This document shows positions 11,196-21,480 of a stretch of DNA of 64,000 bases, piece by piece. Made by a program: the position numbers and the translations under genes. The DNA lies in the NCBI GenBank assembly GCA_015680685.1, contig MNCI01015802.1, positions 522,284-586,283 of the forward strand, read 5' to 3'. This DNA comes from Gnetum montanum (Eukaryota > Streptophyta > Gnetopsida > Gnetales > Gnetaceae). The notes beneath the pieces were generated by a model. The model did not search any database. It was given only the letters and a program-made list of their open reading frames with translations, and had not been told where the DNA came from. The stretch's first letter is position 1. Each line of letters starts with the position of its first letter.

Positions 11196-12915
11196 TGTTG
11201 AGGTCAACCTCGCCCATGCTAAGCATGGGGCCATTTATTCTGAACTAAAGTCATTATCTTACCAAGATTATGATTTGTATGTATAAACAAGAACGCGGAA
11301 GCATGTTATTTCTATGGTTAAATTGTTATTATAATCTTCCTTTTGTATGTTCACCACAGGTGGATTATTGCATGTCCAAGTAATAATTTGCATACTATTC
11401 TTATATTTTTTAGGAAATATTCATTATATTTTTTTAACGTTTCATTAAATAGAAGTGTTTTTTTTCATACGGACCTAGTAGAGTCTTCTACTTTCATTTA
11501 TTTGTTTTCACACAGTCAGGTTTGCGGCTTTGGTCCTTGGCTCTGCAACATATATACATATTTTTTAAAAGACATGAAACTCTATATAGTTTTTATCTTC
11601 CCTTTAAACAGAAGATTTAGCTTTAAATATGTTGTGTATCAAAATCCAAATATTCTTTGTCTTGAATATGATCTATCGCCTCTTGTCATTGTTAGATGAT
11701 GAAGACGGAACCATTCATACTCCTCGTAACACCCGTGATGAGGAAGTAGCTTGGAGTGATGCGGGGCACTGGGAGGAATTGCAATGGCTCGACAGGGCAT
11801 AGCCGTCAAATTAGGAACAGAAGAGAGAAAGCACAGCCTGCGTACACAGCCAGAGCCAGAGCAGAGCAAAAATTTGGGGATTGAACACACCAGAAATTAG
11901 TCAAATCAAATCCTCCGCGAAATCGCCGTCGAGAACGACGGCAAATCTAACAGATTGCAGACACAGCCGCATAATAAGCCAAACCTTTTTAAAGGTGACG
12001 TTGGGGGCACTTGGTCGCAAGAAGAAAAAAAAATGAGCAGGGCCCTCCTCGGGAATGGGGGAAGAACTTTTACAGGATCGAGAAGCAGGGGCTTCGGGCA
12101 CTTCCACGGAGGGAAACTAACGTAAGCTCTGGTAGTTTAGATCCAAGTCTCTTCTCGAGGCTTGGGGGAGTTCTGCGAGCATTGTTTGGGACCCCTATCA
12201 TTGTCCTGGCCAACCTTGTTACTGGAACCTTGCTTGTCACAGTTGCTGTTATCTACAACATTGTTGCACGCTCTGCAAAGGGGGGCGACACATCCGATCT
12301 TCCTGTTGCTTCTGCTGCACGTCCGATCTTGCTGTTGCTGCACCATTGCACATCAGACCTCGTTGTTGCTACGTCGGTGATCTTGTTACCGCTGCACTGC
12401 ACACCCGATCCAGCTTCTGCTGTTACGCTGTTACGCTGTTGTTGCTGCCGCCTGCGCTATTAGCCATCAGCAAAACGGAGGAAACAGCTGGAGGAACCAG
12501 AGGGTCATTGGTTGCTGGATTAGTGTTTTCTGGATGGGGAATTAGATTGTCTGCAGGGGGTGGCCAAAGGTGACGCGGGGCAGGGAGATGTTCGACCATG
12601 GCTCCCAAATCATCAGCAATAACTCACGGCAGCGCCTTATAGTTGCAGCTGATGATGGTCGTTGCCAGCAACATCACGGAATGATGGTGGTCAAGCAGAT
12701 AAATTTTTAATTTAATTTTAATTTTTCTTTTGTATTGTTTACTTTTCAAAAGAAAAAAAATTGCACAAATGTTTGGGTATTTTACTATGTTTTTTAATTT
12801 GTTATAATCCAAACAAAACCCTGCTAAAATTTAAATTTAATTCAAAATTTTCAATATTTTGTTTAGATTATTTTTATTATTTTGTCACAGGTACCCATAC
12901 CGTAACCCCCTTTGC
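11196..12915 (+). repeat. T1 3' LTR, end truncated
   Basis: Starts TGTTGAGGTCAACC, like the T3 LTR read on the minus strand. Near 12850-12915 it again matches T3 (TTTGTTTAGA, TTTGTCACA, TACCCATA). The middle (11700-12620) is GC-rich like the T3 LTR core but has diverged. The last segment, ending in GCATCAACA in T3, is missing, so no target duplication can be read. Apparent ORFs here reflect composition. Confidence 0.65.
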
Positions 12916-12931
12916 AAATTAGATATTACAC

Positions 12932-13735
12932 AATGCTGATGTTTCCCTCAAGTTTTTGCAAGACTACAAGCATTACAACACCTGTCAATTCACAATTGTC
13001 CCATAAAGGAGCTACCTCCCAATTTTGGGAAGCTGACATCATTGAAATCATGTTCCTTAGAATGTGGAATATACAAAATGGAAGATGATCCCTTCGAGTA
13101 TGTGCACAGGATTATCGTCCTTGAAAGAGCTTTATCTGGAGGGAAATGAGGAGTTACAAGCTTTGCCCGAGGATTTCGGAGCGCTACACTGTTTAATAAG
13201 GTTGTACATTCAGGATTGTCCAGTGAGGGAGTTACCCTCCACTTTCAGCCAGCTGAGCTCATTAATCGGCTGTCATTTAATAGGGACCGACTTAAAATAC
13301 TTGCCGTGTGGAGTCTGCAGTGGGCTATCGTCTTTATAATCCTTAATTTTGAAGAGAAATTATAAGACGAGTGTTCTTCGGGGAATTTTGGAGGGTTGCA
13401 CTCACTGCGTGAACTAATAATGGAGGAGCCCTTCACTTTCAGCCAACTGAGCTCATTAATCAGCTGTGATTTAATCAGCTATCATCTTTAGAATCCTTAC
13501 TTTTGGAAAGAAATTATAAGATGAGCGTTCTTCCAGAGTATGTTGGTGGGTTGCAGTCACTGCGTAATCTAATAATCAGGCAGTGCCCCCTGAGGGAGTT
13601 ACCCTTAGACTTGAGTAGACTGACTGCATTGGATTAAGTGGAATTAGATGTGAAATGCAGGAGGTCAATGAAATGCCTTTTGAAACCCAAATTGCTGTGC
13701 GAGTTCTGCAATGATGCTCTTGCATGAAATTTGGC
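12932..13735 (+). pseudogene. LRR fragment of a plant resistance-type (NBS-LRR) gene
   Basis: At least five leucine-rich repeats of the TIR-NBS-LRR style are readable in shifting frames: an SSFCK ending, LQALQHLSIHNCPIKELPPN (from 12964), LSSLKELYLEGNEELQALPE, LIRLYIQDCPVRELPSTFSQ, and LRNLIIRQCPLRELPLDLS near 13560-13620. Frame changes near 12963 and 13090 and a stop near 13340 break the reading. No NB-ARC or TIR part is present; the T1 LTR abuts the 5' side, so the rest was lost or lies outside the window. In intact genes such repeats sense pathogen effectors; this fragment cannot. Confidence 0.75.
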
Positions 13736-13751
13736 CGTTGATGGTGATATG

Positions 13752-13915
13752 GGGTAAGTAAAAAGCCGGTAGCGCACTTTGCAATAACTGTTGGGCTAAG
13801 TAAAAAGCCAGTACCGCACTTTGCAGATTGAGATTAAGGGCTCAATTACATGGTGGGCTAAGTAAAAAGCAGTAGCGCACTTTGCAGATTGAGATTAAGG
13901 GCTCAATCACATGGT
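13752..13915. repeat. Three tandem copies of a short repeat
   Basis: The core GGGCTAAGTAAAAAGC followed by CGCACTTTGCA occurs three times (about 13752, 13793 and 13857). The last two copies share a longer tail including TTAAGGGCTCAAT. It lies just 3' of the LRR fragment. Confidence 0.85.
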
Positions 13916-14910
13916 ATGGTTTTTGATCATGGCATAGCTACTATTTAGAGGAATGAAATGGCCATGAACTATGTTATTTGTCATATGCATTGCTTTTTTA
14001 CTCTGTTATGGCTAACTTTCATAATCCTGAGCACAGTTGCAGCGAGTTGGAAACCGTGTACAAATGAAATTAATTGTCAAAGACCATAGCTTTACTTGCA
14101 GGTGCATGGCCAGTCAAATGACCATGATTAGTAATATTCAGCATTAACATTGAGAATGACAGAATACTCAAGTATGTGTAAGGTGTGAGGCTGATCAAAA
14201 TGGAAGTGTTTTTTATCTATATCATTTGGCTTTTTTTTTATAACTTTATTGTTATCATTTTATGGACTTTAGAGATATGGAGGTTACAAGAGTGGTTGTC
14301 TGATAGGTTAGTGCATCCTTTCCTACGATGTGGTGTAGAGACTTTGATGCCCGTAGCATTTTTATCCTTGTAAAACTTGAACCGTGAAGTTTTAAGTAAA
14401 ATCATTCAAAGCACTTGATTATCCAAGTAACGTTTTTAAAGGAAAATTATTTTACATGCGTATAGCTAAAGCGAGAAGGCTTAAAAACATACTTCATGTG
14501 AAACTTGGCTGTATTTTGTTGAATAATTTGTTACATCCTTTTACTTACCTTGTCTTGTATCACATTTTATTTCAATATTAACTTACACAATACCTCAAGG
14601 TTGCAAATTTCAAGCTCTATCCATATTAAATTTCATAGTTGAATGCATTTTGAATAATAAGCATGTGTAAGGTTGAGATTTTATTTTTGCAAAAATGCAA
14701 AACATTAGGATTATAAGGTTGAAAATTAGAAGATAAAATTTTTATATTATCATTTATCTTACAATATTGTATGGGTGTGTTATATAGTAGCCAAGTGTTC
14801 TTAAGAAAAAGCACATATATAGGTTATGTAGGTTAAGAGCTATTTAGAATGAAAAGCATATTTTTCTTAATTATCCTTTAATTGAACATTTATGCCAAAA
14901 ATATAATATT
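13916..14910. other. AT-rich host-like sequence, no gene seen
   Basis: Left flank of T3. I find no protein similarity, RNA gene or clear repeat. It was contiguous with 25915 onward before T3 inserted. Confidence 0.5.
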
Positions 14911-14915
14911 ACAAC

Positions 14916-16651
14916 TGTTGATGCGTAAATTTTGGACACGCGAACACCCTTGAAAACTCGTTTGAGGAGACTATTGCCTAGGGCGCCTCCCGTATGGGTA
15001 GTCTCAGCTGGAAAGGGCAATGTGACAAACAATAATACAATATTCTAAACAGAATATCAGAATAAAAGCTTAGATTTAATTTATAATTTAAATACTTTAA
15101 TTTAATTTGATATCGAAACTTAGGATAATTTGTGTAATTTGCAGAATGATAAATAATTCAAATATTCAAAGATTCAAATAGTAGTCGTCTTAGGCGTAGA
15201 CGCGGGCAGGGTCTGCGTGTCGTAGCTAGGCAGGGTCTGTGTGCAGCCGTGGGGAGAAGACTGCGGGTGGCTGACGCCGGGGGAATGCAAGCACTCGAGC
15301 CACGGGAAATGCAAGCGCGCGTACCGCTGCAGGAGAAGGATGCGGAGCGGCGGCGGTGGGAAACCAACAGCAGCGGGTGGAGGAAACCAGCAGCGGCAGA
15401 AATCAGCAACGCGGTGGACGGAAAACAACAACGGCCAGAAAACGGTAACGTGGGCAGCGATGCGGACAGCAACGGCAGCGCAGAGCAGGCCACGCAGGAG
15501 AAACAGCGTCGACAGGCAACGCAGTAGCGCAGCAAGCACAGAAGAGCGACGCAGCAGCGCAGAAGAGCTACGTCGCAGCGTGACAGTCGGCAGGAGGCGC
15601 GAGGTGGCGGTGACGTGGGCGACAGAAACCAACGACGACGCGGACGGCAGAAACCAGCGATGGTGCGGTGGACAGATGGCAGCGCGGGTGGTGCGAACAG
15701 CAGCAAAACAGAGAACCGCGGGCGCTTCTTCTTCTGGTGCGGCTGAGGGAAGGGTCAGATCTGCGTGGGCAGGGCAGGAGAAGGATGTGAGGCGACGGCG
15801 GTGGAGAAGACACAGATACAGCGCGGGCGACAGGCGAACAGATCGGCGCTGCGGGCGGTGGACAGGACAGAAGGCGACGAGGGCGTGGCCGAACAGATGA
15901 CGACCAGGAAAAGAAACAGAGGGTGACGCGGGCGAACAAACCCACCAATCCTGAAAACCTTCCCCCCCTCCATAAATGCTGGCTTCAAAACAATATTTAT
16001 ACGCCCAAAAGGAAAGGACAGAGGTAGCAGACAGCTCACTGCGATGTGATGATGAATCGTTTTTCCTTTGGTTGCTCGATGATCTTGGACCAAAATGATT
16101 AACAAACACCTTCGGTATTGACTGGTCCATCAACAGAATAGCTGTGAGGATGATAGCGTCCGACACGGCCTCTGATTACGGTTGTCGCCTCCAGAAGAAA
16201 TCAGGAAATCTCACGTCATGCAAGGCGATAATCGCGCAAGCATTATGACCTTTCGTTTTTCCTTCCATAGTTGCTATCAACGACCTGTCTATGTCAACGT
16301 GGGCAGCGTCTCATGCGGCAAGGAATCCGCGACGATGCAGCCATTGTAGAGCATCTCTGCTCAGGGCAGCAGGAATCGTCATTTCTATTCTGTGGGAACA
16401 TTTAAAACAAACTTATAAAACAAACAGTATTCTTTAAAGTTTTTCACGGGATTCCTGTTTCATCCCTTGGTTTCTTCTTGGTTCTTGCTGCATGTTTTAA
16501 TTTCTGACGGTGCAGATTGCATCGACGAGGAAGCTGTAATAGACCTTAGAAAATAGGAAATAGCAATTAGAAATATTATTTCTTTATGATAAAGGTAATG
16601 TTGCTGTTGATCAAGGCCCTATGCCTAGCATGGGTGAGGTTGGCCTCAACA
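14916..16651 (-). repeat. T3 3' LTR
   Basis: TGTTGATGCG...GGCCTCAACA on the plus strand. Matches 24181-25909 with few substitutions plus small indels near 14990 and 16597. A minus-strand TATA box (TATAAATATT) lies at 15992-16001. The core 15180-15950 is rich in CpG and CAG/GCG units, which explains long open frames on both strands without any gene. Confidence 0.95.
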
Positions 16652-16668
16652 CTTAGCCCCCAAACTAT
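16652..16668 (-). other. T3 polypurine tract
   Basis: On the minus strand AGTTTGGGGGCTAAG directly precedes the TGTTGAGG start of the 3' LTR. Confidence 0.85.
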
Positions 16669-17739
16669 AGATTGCATGCGAGTGCAAGGACTAGAAAATT
16701 TTAAATGAAAATGCAAATGGTGGGGAAAAACAGAAACAGCATGAAACAAGAAATGCAAACTTGAAAATAAATTATAATGTTCTAAACATGATCAAAATAA
16801 CCGAATAATCAAAAGAGACACCGACATAGACCATCCAAACAACCATTAAAATCTAATTTATTGGTATTTTGACTAAGATCTNCTTTTTTAACTTTTTCAC
16901 TTTTTTTCCTTTTTGAAACACTTAAATTTAAAAGGGGAAACGGAGGTTAGGGTGAGGATTGCTACCGGACCCCATCACACTCAAGAACTTATTACACTGC
17001 CAATGAACATGGTCTTCATTTTTTGTTTTGTTTTATTTTTAAAGGAAACTTTGCTCATGGTGTACCTTATTCTTGAGGTAGGAATTCCAACACGAGTCTG
17101 GCCGATTAGCTACACTGCCGAAGAGCATGGTCCTTTTGGAAACTTTGCCCATGGTGCAGTTCAACCCTCGTGTATGTGCCTCTGATTGGTGGCATCATAG
17201 CAGGTCTCCTGGGTGGCTAAGGGTTCTCAAGTAGAAATAAACACACTTCACCTCGTTGTTCACAGGGTAGCCATGGATCATCATACCTGAGGGCTTCAGC
17301 TTATGAGAGGAAAAGGTAGAATTTTCCAAGGTCACCTAGTAATTATGACTAACCACCCTCCAACATCGCATATCCTACACTCACATGATCATGATGATAG
17401 CATGATAAGTTTGTATAAATCAAATGCTCCATAATCAAACATAACAAATAAACTGAAACCTTGGAATCAATCAAAAAGAGTCACAGTATGAAATATAGAG
17501 TGGATTTTATAGCATTATATCATAGTAATAGTAAATTATATCATACCTGCATTATTTTTCATTGCTGTTAAGATGGCCCAATATCAAGTACCTAAATGAC
17601 CAATGATTATTAAAATCATACGAAGAACACAATAATCAAAACAACATGCTAGGAAAGAAATGATGGAAATGCAAGCAAAATATGAAAATGCAATAATATA
17701 CATATGAAATGCAAAGAAAAAGAGGAAGAAAACATGCAA
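16669..17739 (-). other. T3 3' noncoding region with an imperfect direct repeat
   Basis: Between integrase and polypurine tract. It holds an ambiguous base (n at 16882) and two copies of a block beginning ACACTGCC and ending near CTTTGCCCATGGTG (16994-17064 and 17112-17160). No credible ORF. T1 has only about 375 bp here. Confidence 0.6.
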
Positions 17740-19209
17740 CTAAGAATCTACCAGATGCCCACGTGGGGTACCTGAGTAGAAATGTTTCAAATGAAATGCA
17801 TTAAAATTCCTATTCAACCTATATCCTTGCAAATCAGCAATCTTAAACACATTTGGGGCAGTGATGTCTACAATTTGGAATGGACCTGACCACATAGGTG
17901 AAAACTTAGTTTGAGGGCCAATCTGACCAGATGCTCTATCTCTCTTGAGGACTAGATCACCTACTTGAAAATTTTTAGCCACATATTTTTTATCGAACCA
18001 TCTCTTGACAATTTGTTGATGACCACACATATTTTCGATTGCTTTAACCCTTTTAAGTTCTAAGTTCAAAATGTCACATGCTCGTGATATTAGATGCTCA
18101 TTAGTTGGTAAGTAGTCCAAGAAGAATTGATATGTAGGGATCTGTAAATTAATTGGCAATATGGGTTCTTGTCCGTACACTAAATCATATGGCGTAGTCT
18201 TGATCGATTCTTTGTAATGAATCCTATCAGCCCAAACTGCCCATTTTAATTGTTCATGCCAAGTTCGTGGATTTTGGGCTACCAACTTTTTAATCCCATC
18301 TAATATAATTTTGTTGGAAGACTCAGCCAAACCATTACCTTGTGGGTAATATTCGGTTACTGCCTTGACAATGATGTTATGGTCTCTAGCCCAATTTGTA
18401 AACTCTATGGAAATGAAGGCGAGCCCATTATCAACTACTAAAGCATAAGGGTAACCATATCTAGAGATTATATCATTTTCTAAGAAACGAATGACCTCAC
18501 GAGATGATGCAGTTTTGGTTGCTTTCGCCTCTAACCAACGTGTGCAATAATCAGTGGCTGTCAAAATGAACTTATGTAGGGTGGTAGATAAAGGATTGAT
18601 TACTCCAATAAAATCTAAGGCCCATTGGGCAAATGGTCTTGTTTCTATTATAGGTTGTAACGAGGCCGAACTCTTGGATTCTTTACCTTTAAACATCTGG
18701 CATTGGACACATGTCTTAACTAAGTTATAAGCATCATTAATCATAATAGGCCAATAATAACCAGCTCTCACAATTTTATGAACTAACGAGCGGTATCCTA
18801 TATGTCCTTCATTGTGAAGTTGTTTTACAGTATTATTAGCTTGCTCTTGGTTCAAACACTTAAGGTATACCCCTTGGAAGTTCTTTCTAAATAGTTCACC
18901 ACTTATTAGAGCGAATTTAGAACATTTTGATATTAAGAGCTTTCTTTTATATCTAGGTAAATCTGAGGGACAATGATGGAATGTTAAATAAAACTTGATA
19001 TCCCCATACCATGGATCATACAGCCGATTGGGAGCAAATGGGATATCATTTTCTTCATTGATGGATAATATATGAAGAGGAATTGATTCTTTATCTATGG
19101 ATGCATCACAATTTTCCGAGGTTGAAGCTTTGGCTATTAATTTAGCAAGACCAGTCCCTCTAACTAACTTTTCTACCTTCCATTGAATATCAAATTCTTG
19201 AAGCTTCAT
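17740..19209 (-). CDS. T3 pol, integrase part
   Basis: This 489-residue stretch continues pol after one TAG at 19210-19212; T1 has Trp (TGG) there, so the stop is most likely a recent mutation. The zinc-binding region has H132, H136, C167 and C170. The catalytic triad is D199 (WALDFIG), D260 (VVDNG) and E296 (GNGLAES), with 35 residues between the last two as in the DD35E class. The C-terminal domain includes GDLVLKRDRA and ends FHLKHFYSG. All key residues are intact. Integrase inserts the DNA copy into host chromatin, giving the 5-bp target duplication. The nearest family is the Tat group. Confidence 0.92.
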   Translation of the reverse strand: MKLQEFDIQWKVEKLVRGTGLAKLIAKASTSENCDASIDKESIPLHILSINEENDIPFAPNRLYDPWYGDIKFYLTFHHCPSDLPRYKRKLLISKCSKFALISGELFRKNFQGVYLKCLNQEQANNTVKQLHNEGHIGYRSLVHKIVRAGYYWPIMINDAYNLVKTCVQCQMFKGKESKSSASLQPIIETRPFAQWALDFIGVINPLSTTLHKFILTATDYCTRWLEAKATKTASSREVIRFLENDIISRYGYPYALVVDNGLAFISIEFTNWARDHNIIVKAVTEYYPQGNGLAESSNKIILDGIKKLVAQNPRTWHEQLKWAVWADRIHYKESIKTTPYDLVYGQEPILPINLQIPTYQFFLDYLPTNEHLISRACDILNLELKRVKAIENMCGHQQIVKRWFDKKYVAKNFQVGDLVLKRDRASGQIGPQTKFSPMWSGPFQIVDITAPNVFKIADLQGYRLNRNFNAFHLKHFYSGTPRGHLVDS

Positions 19210-19212
19210 AAC

Positions 19213-21480
19213 CTACTTAGCGCGTTTCTCACTAGGATCTTGTAATTTGGCTAAAGCGATGGTGGGTGGATCAGGGACAATGACGAAGACTTTTGAGTTT
19301 AGCAAGTAGTAGCGGAATTTCTTCAAGGCTTTTATCACAGCATACAATTGCTTCTCTATGGGTGAGTATCTTAATTCGGCATCCTTTAGAGGTGCAGACA
19401 TGGAAGCTATGGGTCTTTCACCTTGATCATTTATGTCTTGGGTTAAGATAGCAGCGGCTGTAACATCGCTAGAAAAGGCATATAAGTAGAAATCATTTTC
19501 ATACCAAGGAGAAGTTAGGATAGGTGCATCAATAATTGCTTCTTTAATAGCAAGAAACGCATTCTTTTTATCATTTGTCCAATGCATATTACTATCTTTC
19601 TTAAGCATGTCGTTCAATGGTCTAACTAATTCAGCATAAATTGGGATAAATCGTCTAACAAAATTAATCTTACCAAAGAAGGCCCTTAGATCAGTCTTAG
19701 ATAAAGGGTAAGGTACTTCTAAAATTGCGTTCACTCGCTCAGGATCAATTGCGATCCCTTCTTTGGTCACTATATGACCTATAAATTTACCACTTTGAAC
19801 ACCAAAGATGGATTTCTTTGCATTCAATGTGATGCCGAATTGTCTACATCTCATAAAAACATTTCTAAGGTCTTTAAGGTGCACACCTCTATCTTTAGAG
19901 AAAACAGTTAGGTCATCAAGATAGATAATAATACACTTTCTAATTAGCCCTTCAAAAGTTTTGTCCATAGCTCTTTGGAAGGTAGAGCCAGCATTTATGA
20001 GGCCAAATGGCATTTTAGTGAATTGAAAGGTTCCCCACTTTGTTGTAAAAGCCGTCTTATATTGGTCCTTCTTATTTACTAAAATTTGGTTATATCCCGA
20101 ATACCCATCCAAAAAGGAATACATTTGAGCACCATTGACAATTTGCAATAACTCCTCCATAAGGGGAAGTGGATAATTATCCTTGATGCAAGAAGTATTA
20201 AGGTTACGAAAATCAATGCATAACCTTAACTCACCAGTTCGTTTCCTAACGGGTACTAAGTTTGAGATCCAACAGGAATGTCTTACTGGATAAACTATTT
20301 TGGATTCTAGAAGTTTATCAATTTCTGCTTTCATAAGGATTTCGATCTTTGGGTTCACAGGTCTAAGCTTTTGCCTAAATGGTTTTGTTTCTGACCTAAG
20401 GGGAAGGGTATGTGTCATCACTAGTGGATTGAAAGTCCTAAGGTCTTTGTACGTCCAAGCTAGAACATCATTAAATTCATGTAATAGGTCAACAAAGCTT
20501 TTTCTTTCATCTGGATGTAGACAAGCTCCTATTTTAACAGGGCATTGTTTTCCTCCCTTTTGAACTTGAATTGTTTCAGTTTGAGCTAACGTTTTCCAAT
20601 TATTGTTTTTAGATAAATCTATGGCCTTGGTGTATAGATCATCAAATAAAGCTTCCCTAACTGCAGTTTCAGGAGATATCTTATTTAAGAACACAACATC
20701 CTTGGATGTACCTCCTTGATCATTAAATTCTCCTTCAGAAAATAGGAATTTACAAATATGACCATCATCAACAAACACTTGAAAAGAAGAGGTATTATCA
20801 GGGATAGAATAAGACTTCACCTTTTCAATAATGATTTCTGAATCCCAAGCATTACACTTAAAAGGAACATCTAAAGCGGTAGCCATTTGGGCTAGTGCAT
20901 CAGGAATATGATTTTCTTCTCTAGGCACATGTTCAATGGTTACACGTTCAAATTCTTTAATAAGTTCGGGAACGTAAGCTTTGTATGCTTTCATGGTGAT
21001 GTTTTTATCGTCAAAGAGACCATTAGCTTGGTTTACTATCAGTTGGGAGTCACTATAGATTTTAAGTTTAGACAAATCGTAGTGTTTAGCTAATTTGATC
21101 CCGTGAATTAGTGCTTCATACTCAACCATATTGTTGGTCATTGGTTGAGTGAAATTAATAGCTTTGAGAATGGGAGCTTCACCAGGAGGTATAAGCATTA
21201 TTCCAGCTCCACATCCTTTCTTGGAAGATGCACCATCCACTCTTAATATCCAAGTATTCAAGTTTGTAAAATCTGAAAAATTGGCCCTCTGATCAAAGTA
21301 ACAGCGATCATCATCAAATTTTGGTTCATCTTCTAATAGTTCATTAGTTAAAATCTCACCTATGTCTGTATCATTTCCTAGTGGTGGTGGGTCACCAAAC
21401 AGAAAAGTTTTTCCATCATGTTGGTGATATGGCAAAATATCTTCATACACCTTTTCATATTCTCTAAAAGCTTGATAGTA
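19213..21480 (-). CDS. T3 pol: archaeal-type RNase H, RT, degenerate gypsy RNase H
   Basis: The open frame runs from just after the gag-protease TAA; no early ATG is seen, and counting from GTG at 21450 it has 745 residues. An archaeal-type RNase H comes first: D72 (VDGASS), E110 (NNMVEYEAL), D134 (YSDSQ), D184 (PDALA), all four catalytic residues kept. A linker of about 130 residues follows. RT (about 340-600) has LDGYSGYNQ, MPFGLINAGSTFQ and YLDD at 510-513. The gypsy RNase H follows, with Phe at 659 where the first catalytic Asp belongs, while E699 and D727 remain. This suggests the upstream domain does the RNA cleavage. The order is unlike the Tat elements I know. Confidence 0.92.
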   Translation of the reverse strand, partial: YYQAFREYEKVYEDILPYHQHDGKTFLFGDPPPLGNDTDIGEILTNELLEDEPKFDDDRCYFDQRANFSDFTNLNTWILRVDGASSKKGCGAGIMLIPPGEAPILKAINFTQPMTNNMVEYEALIHGIKLAKHYDLSKLKIYSDSQLIVNQANGLFDDKNITMKAYKAYVPELIKEFERVTIEHVPREENHIPDALAQMATALDVPFKCNAWDSEIIIEKVKSYSIPDNTSSFQVFVDDGHICKFLFSEGEFNDQGGTSKDVVFLNKISPETAVREALFDDLYTKAIDLSKNNNWKTLAQTETIQVQKGGKQCPVKIGACLHPDERKSFVDLLHEFNDVLAWTYKDLRTFNPLVMTHTLPLRSETKPFRQKLRPVNPKIEILMKAEIDKLLESKIVYPVRHSCWISNLVPVRKRTGELRLCIDFRNLNTSCIKDNYPLPLMEELLQIVNGAQMYSFLDGYSGYNQILVNKKDQYKTAFTTKWGTFQFTKMPFGLINAGSTFQRAMDKTFEGLIRKCIIIYLDDLTVFSKDRGVHLKDLRNVFMRCRQFGITLNAKKSIFGVQSGKFIGHIVTKEGIAIDPERVNAILEVPYPLSKTDLRAFFGKINFVRRFIPIYAELVRPLNDMLKKDSNMHWTNDKKNAFLAIKEAIIDAPILTSPWYENDFYLYAFSSDVTAAAILTQDINDQGERPIASMSAPLKDAELRYSPIEKQLYAVIKALKKFRYYLLNSKVFVIVPDPPTIALAKLQDPSEKRAK

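Larger units (their letters stand above)
1..12915 (+). mobile_element. T1: decayed Tat-like Ty3/gypsy element, 5' part outside window
   Basis: T1 is the same family as T3, with closely matching protein in the same unusual order (archaeal-type RNase H, RT, RNase H, integrase). The window opens inside pol, so its 5' LTR and gag are not seen. T2 is inserted between 2319 and 9503, splitting pol just before the integrase; the flanking text joins in frame once T2 and one ATGAG copy are removed. A polypurine tract at 11182-11195 is followed by a 3' LTR from 11196 whose last bases are missing. Many in-frame stops and frameshifts show it is dead and older than T3. Confidence 0.85.

Noticed and set aside
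12011-12463. Possible 150-codon host protein
   Set aside because: Lies in the GC-rich middle of the T1 LTR; Leu/Cys/Thr-rich by composition, no motifs.
15174-16166. Long open frames on both strands in the T3 LTR (up to 330 codons), repeated at 24460-25384
   Set aside because: They overlap on both strands in a GC- and CpG-rich LTR core with few stop codons; composition explains them and no protein family is recognisable.
16869-16895. Sequence feature around the n base
   Set aside because: Single ambiguous base in a T-run, most likely a sequencing uncertainty.
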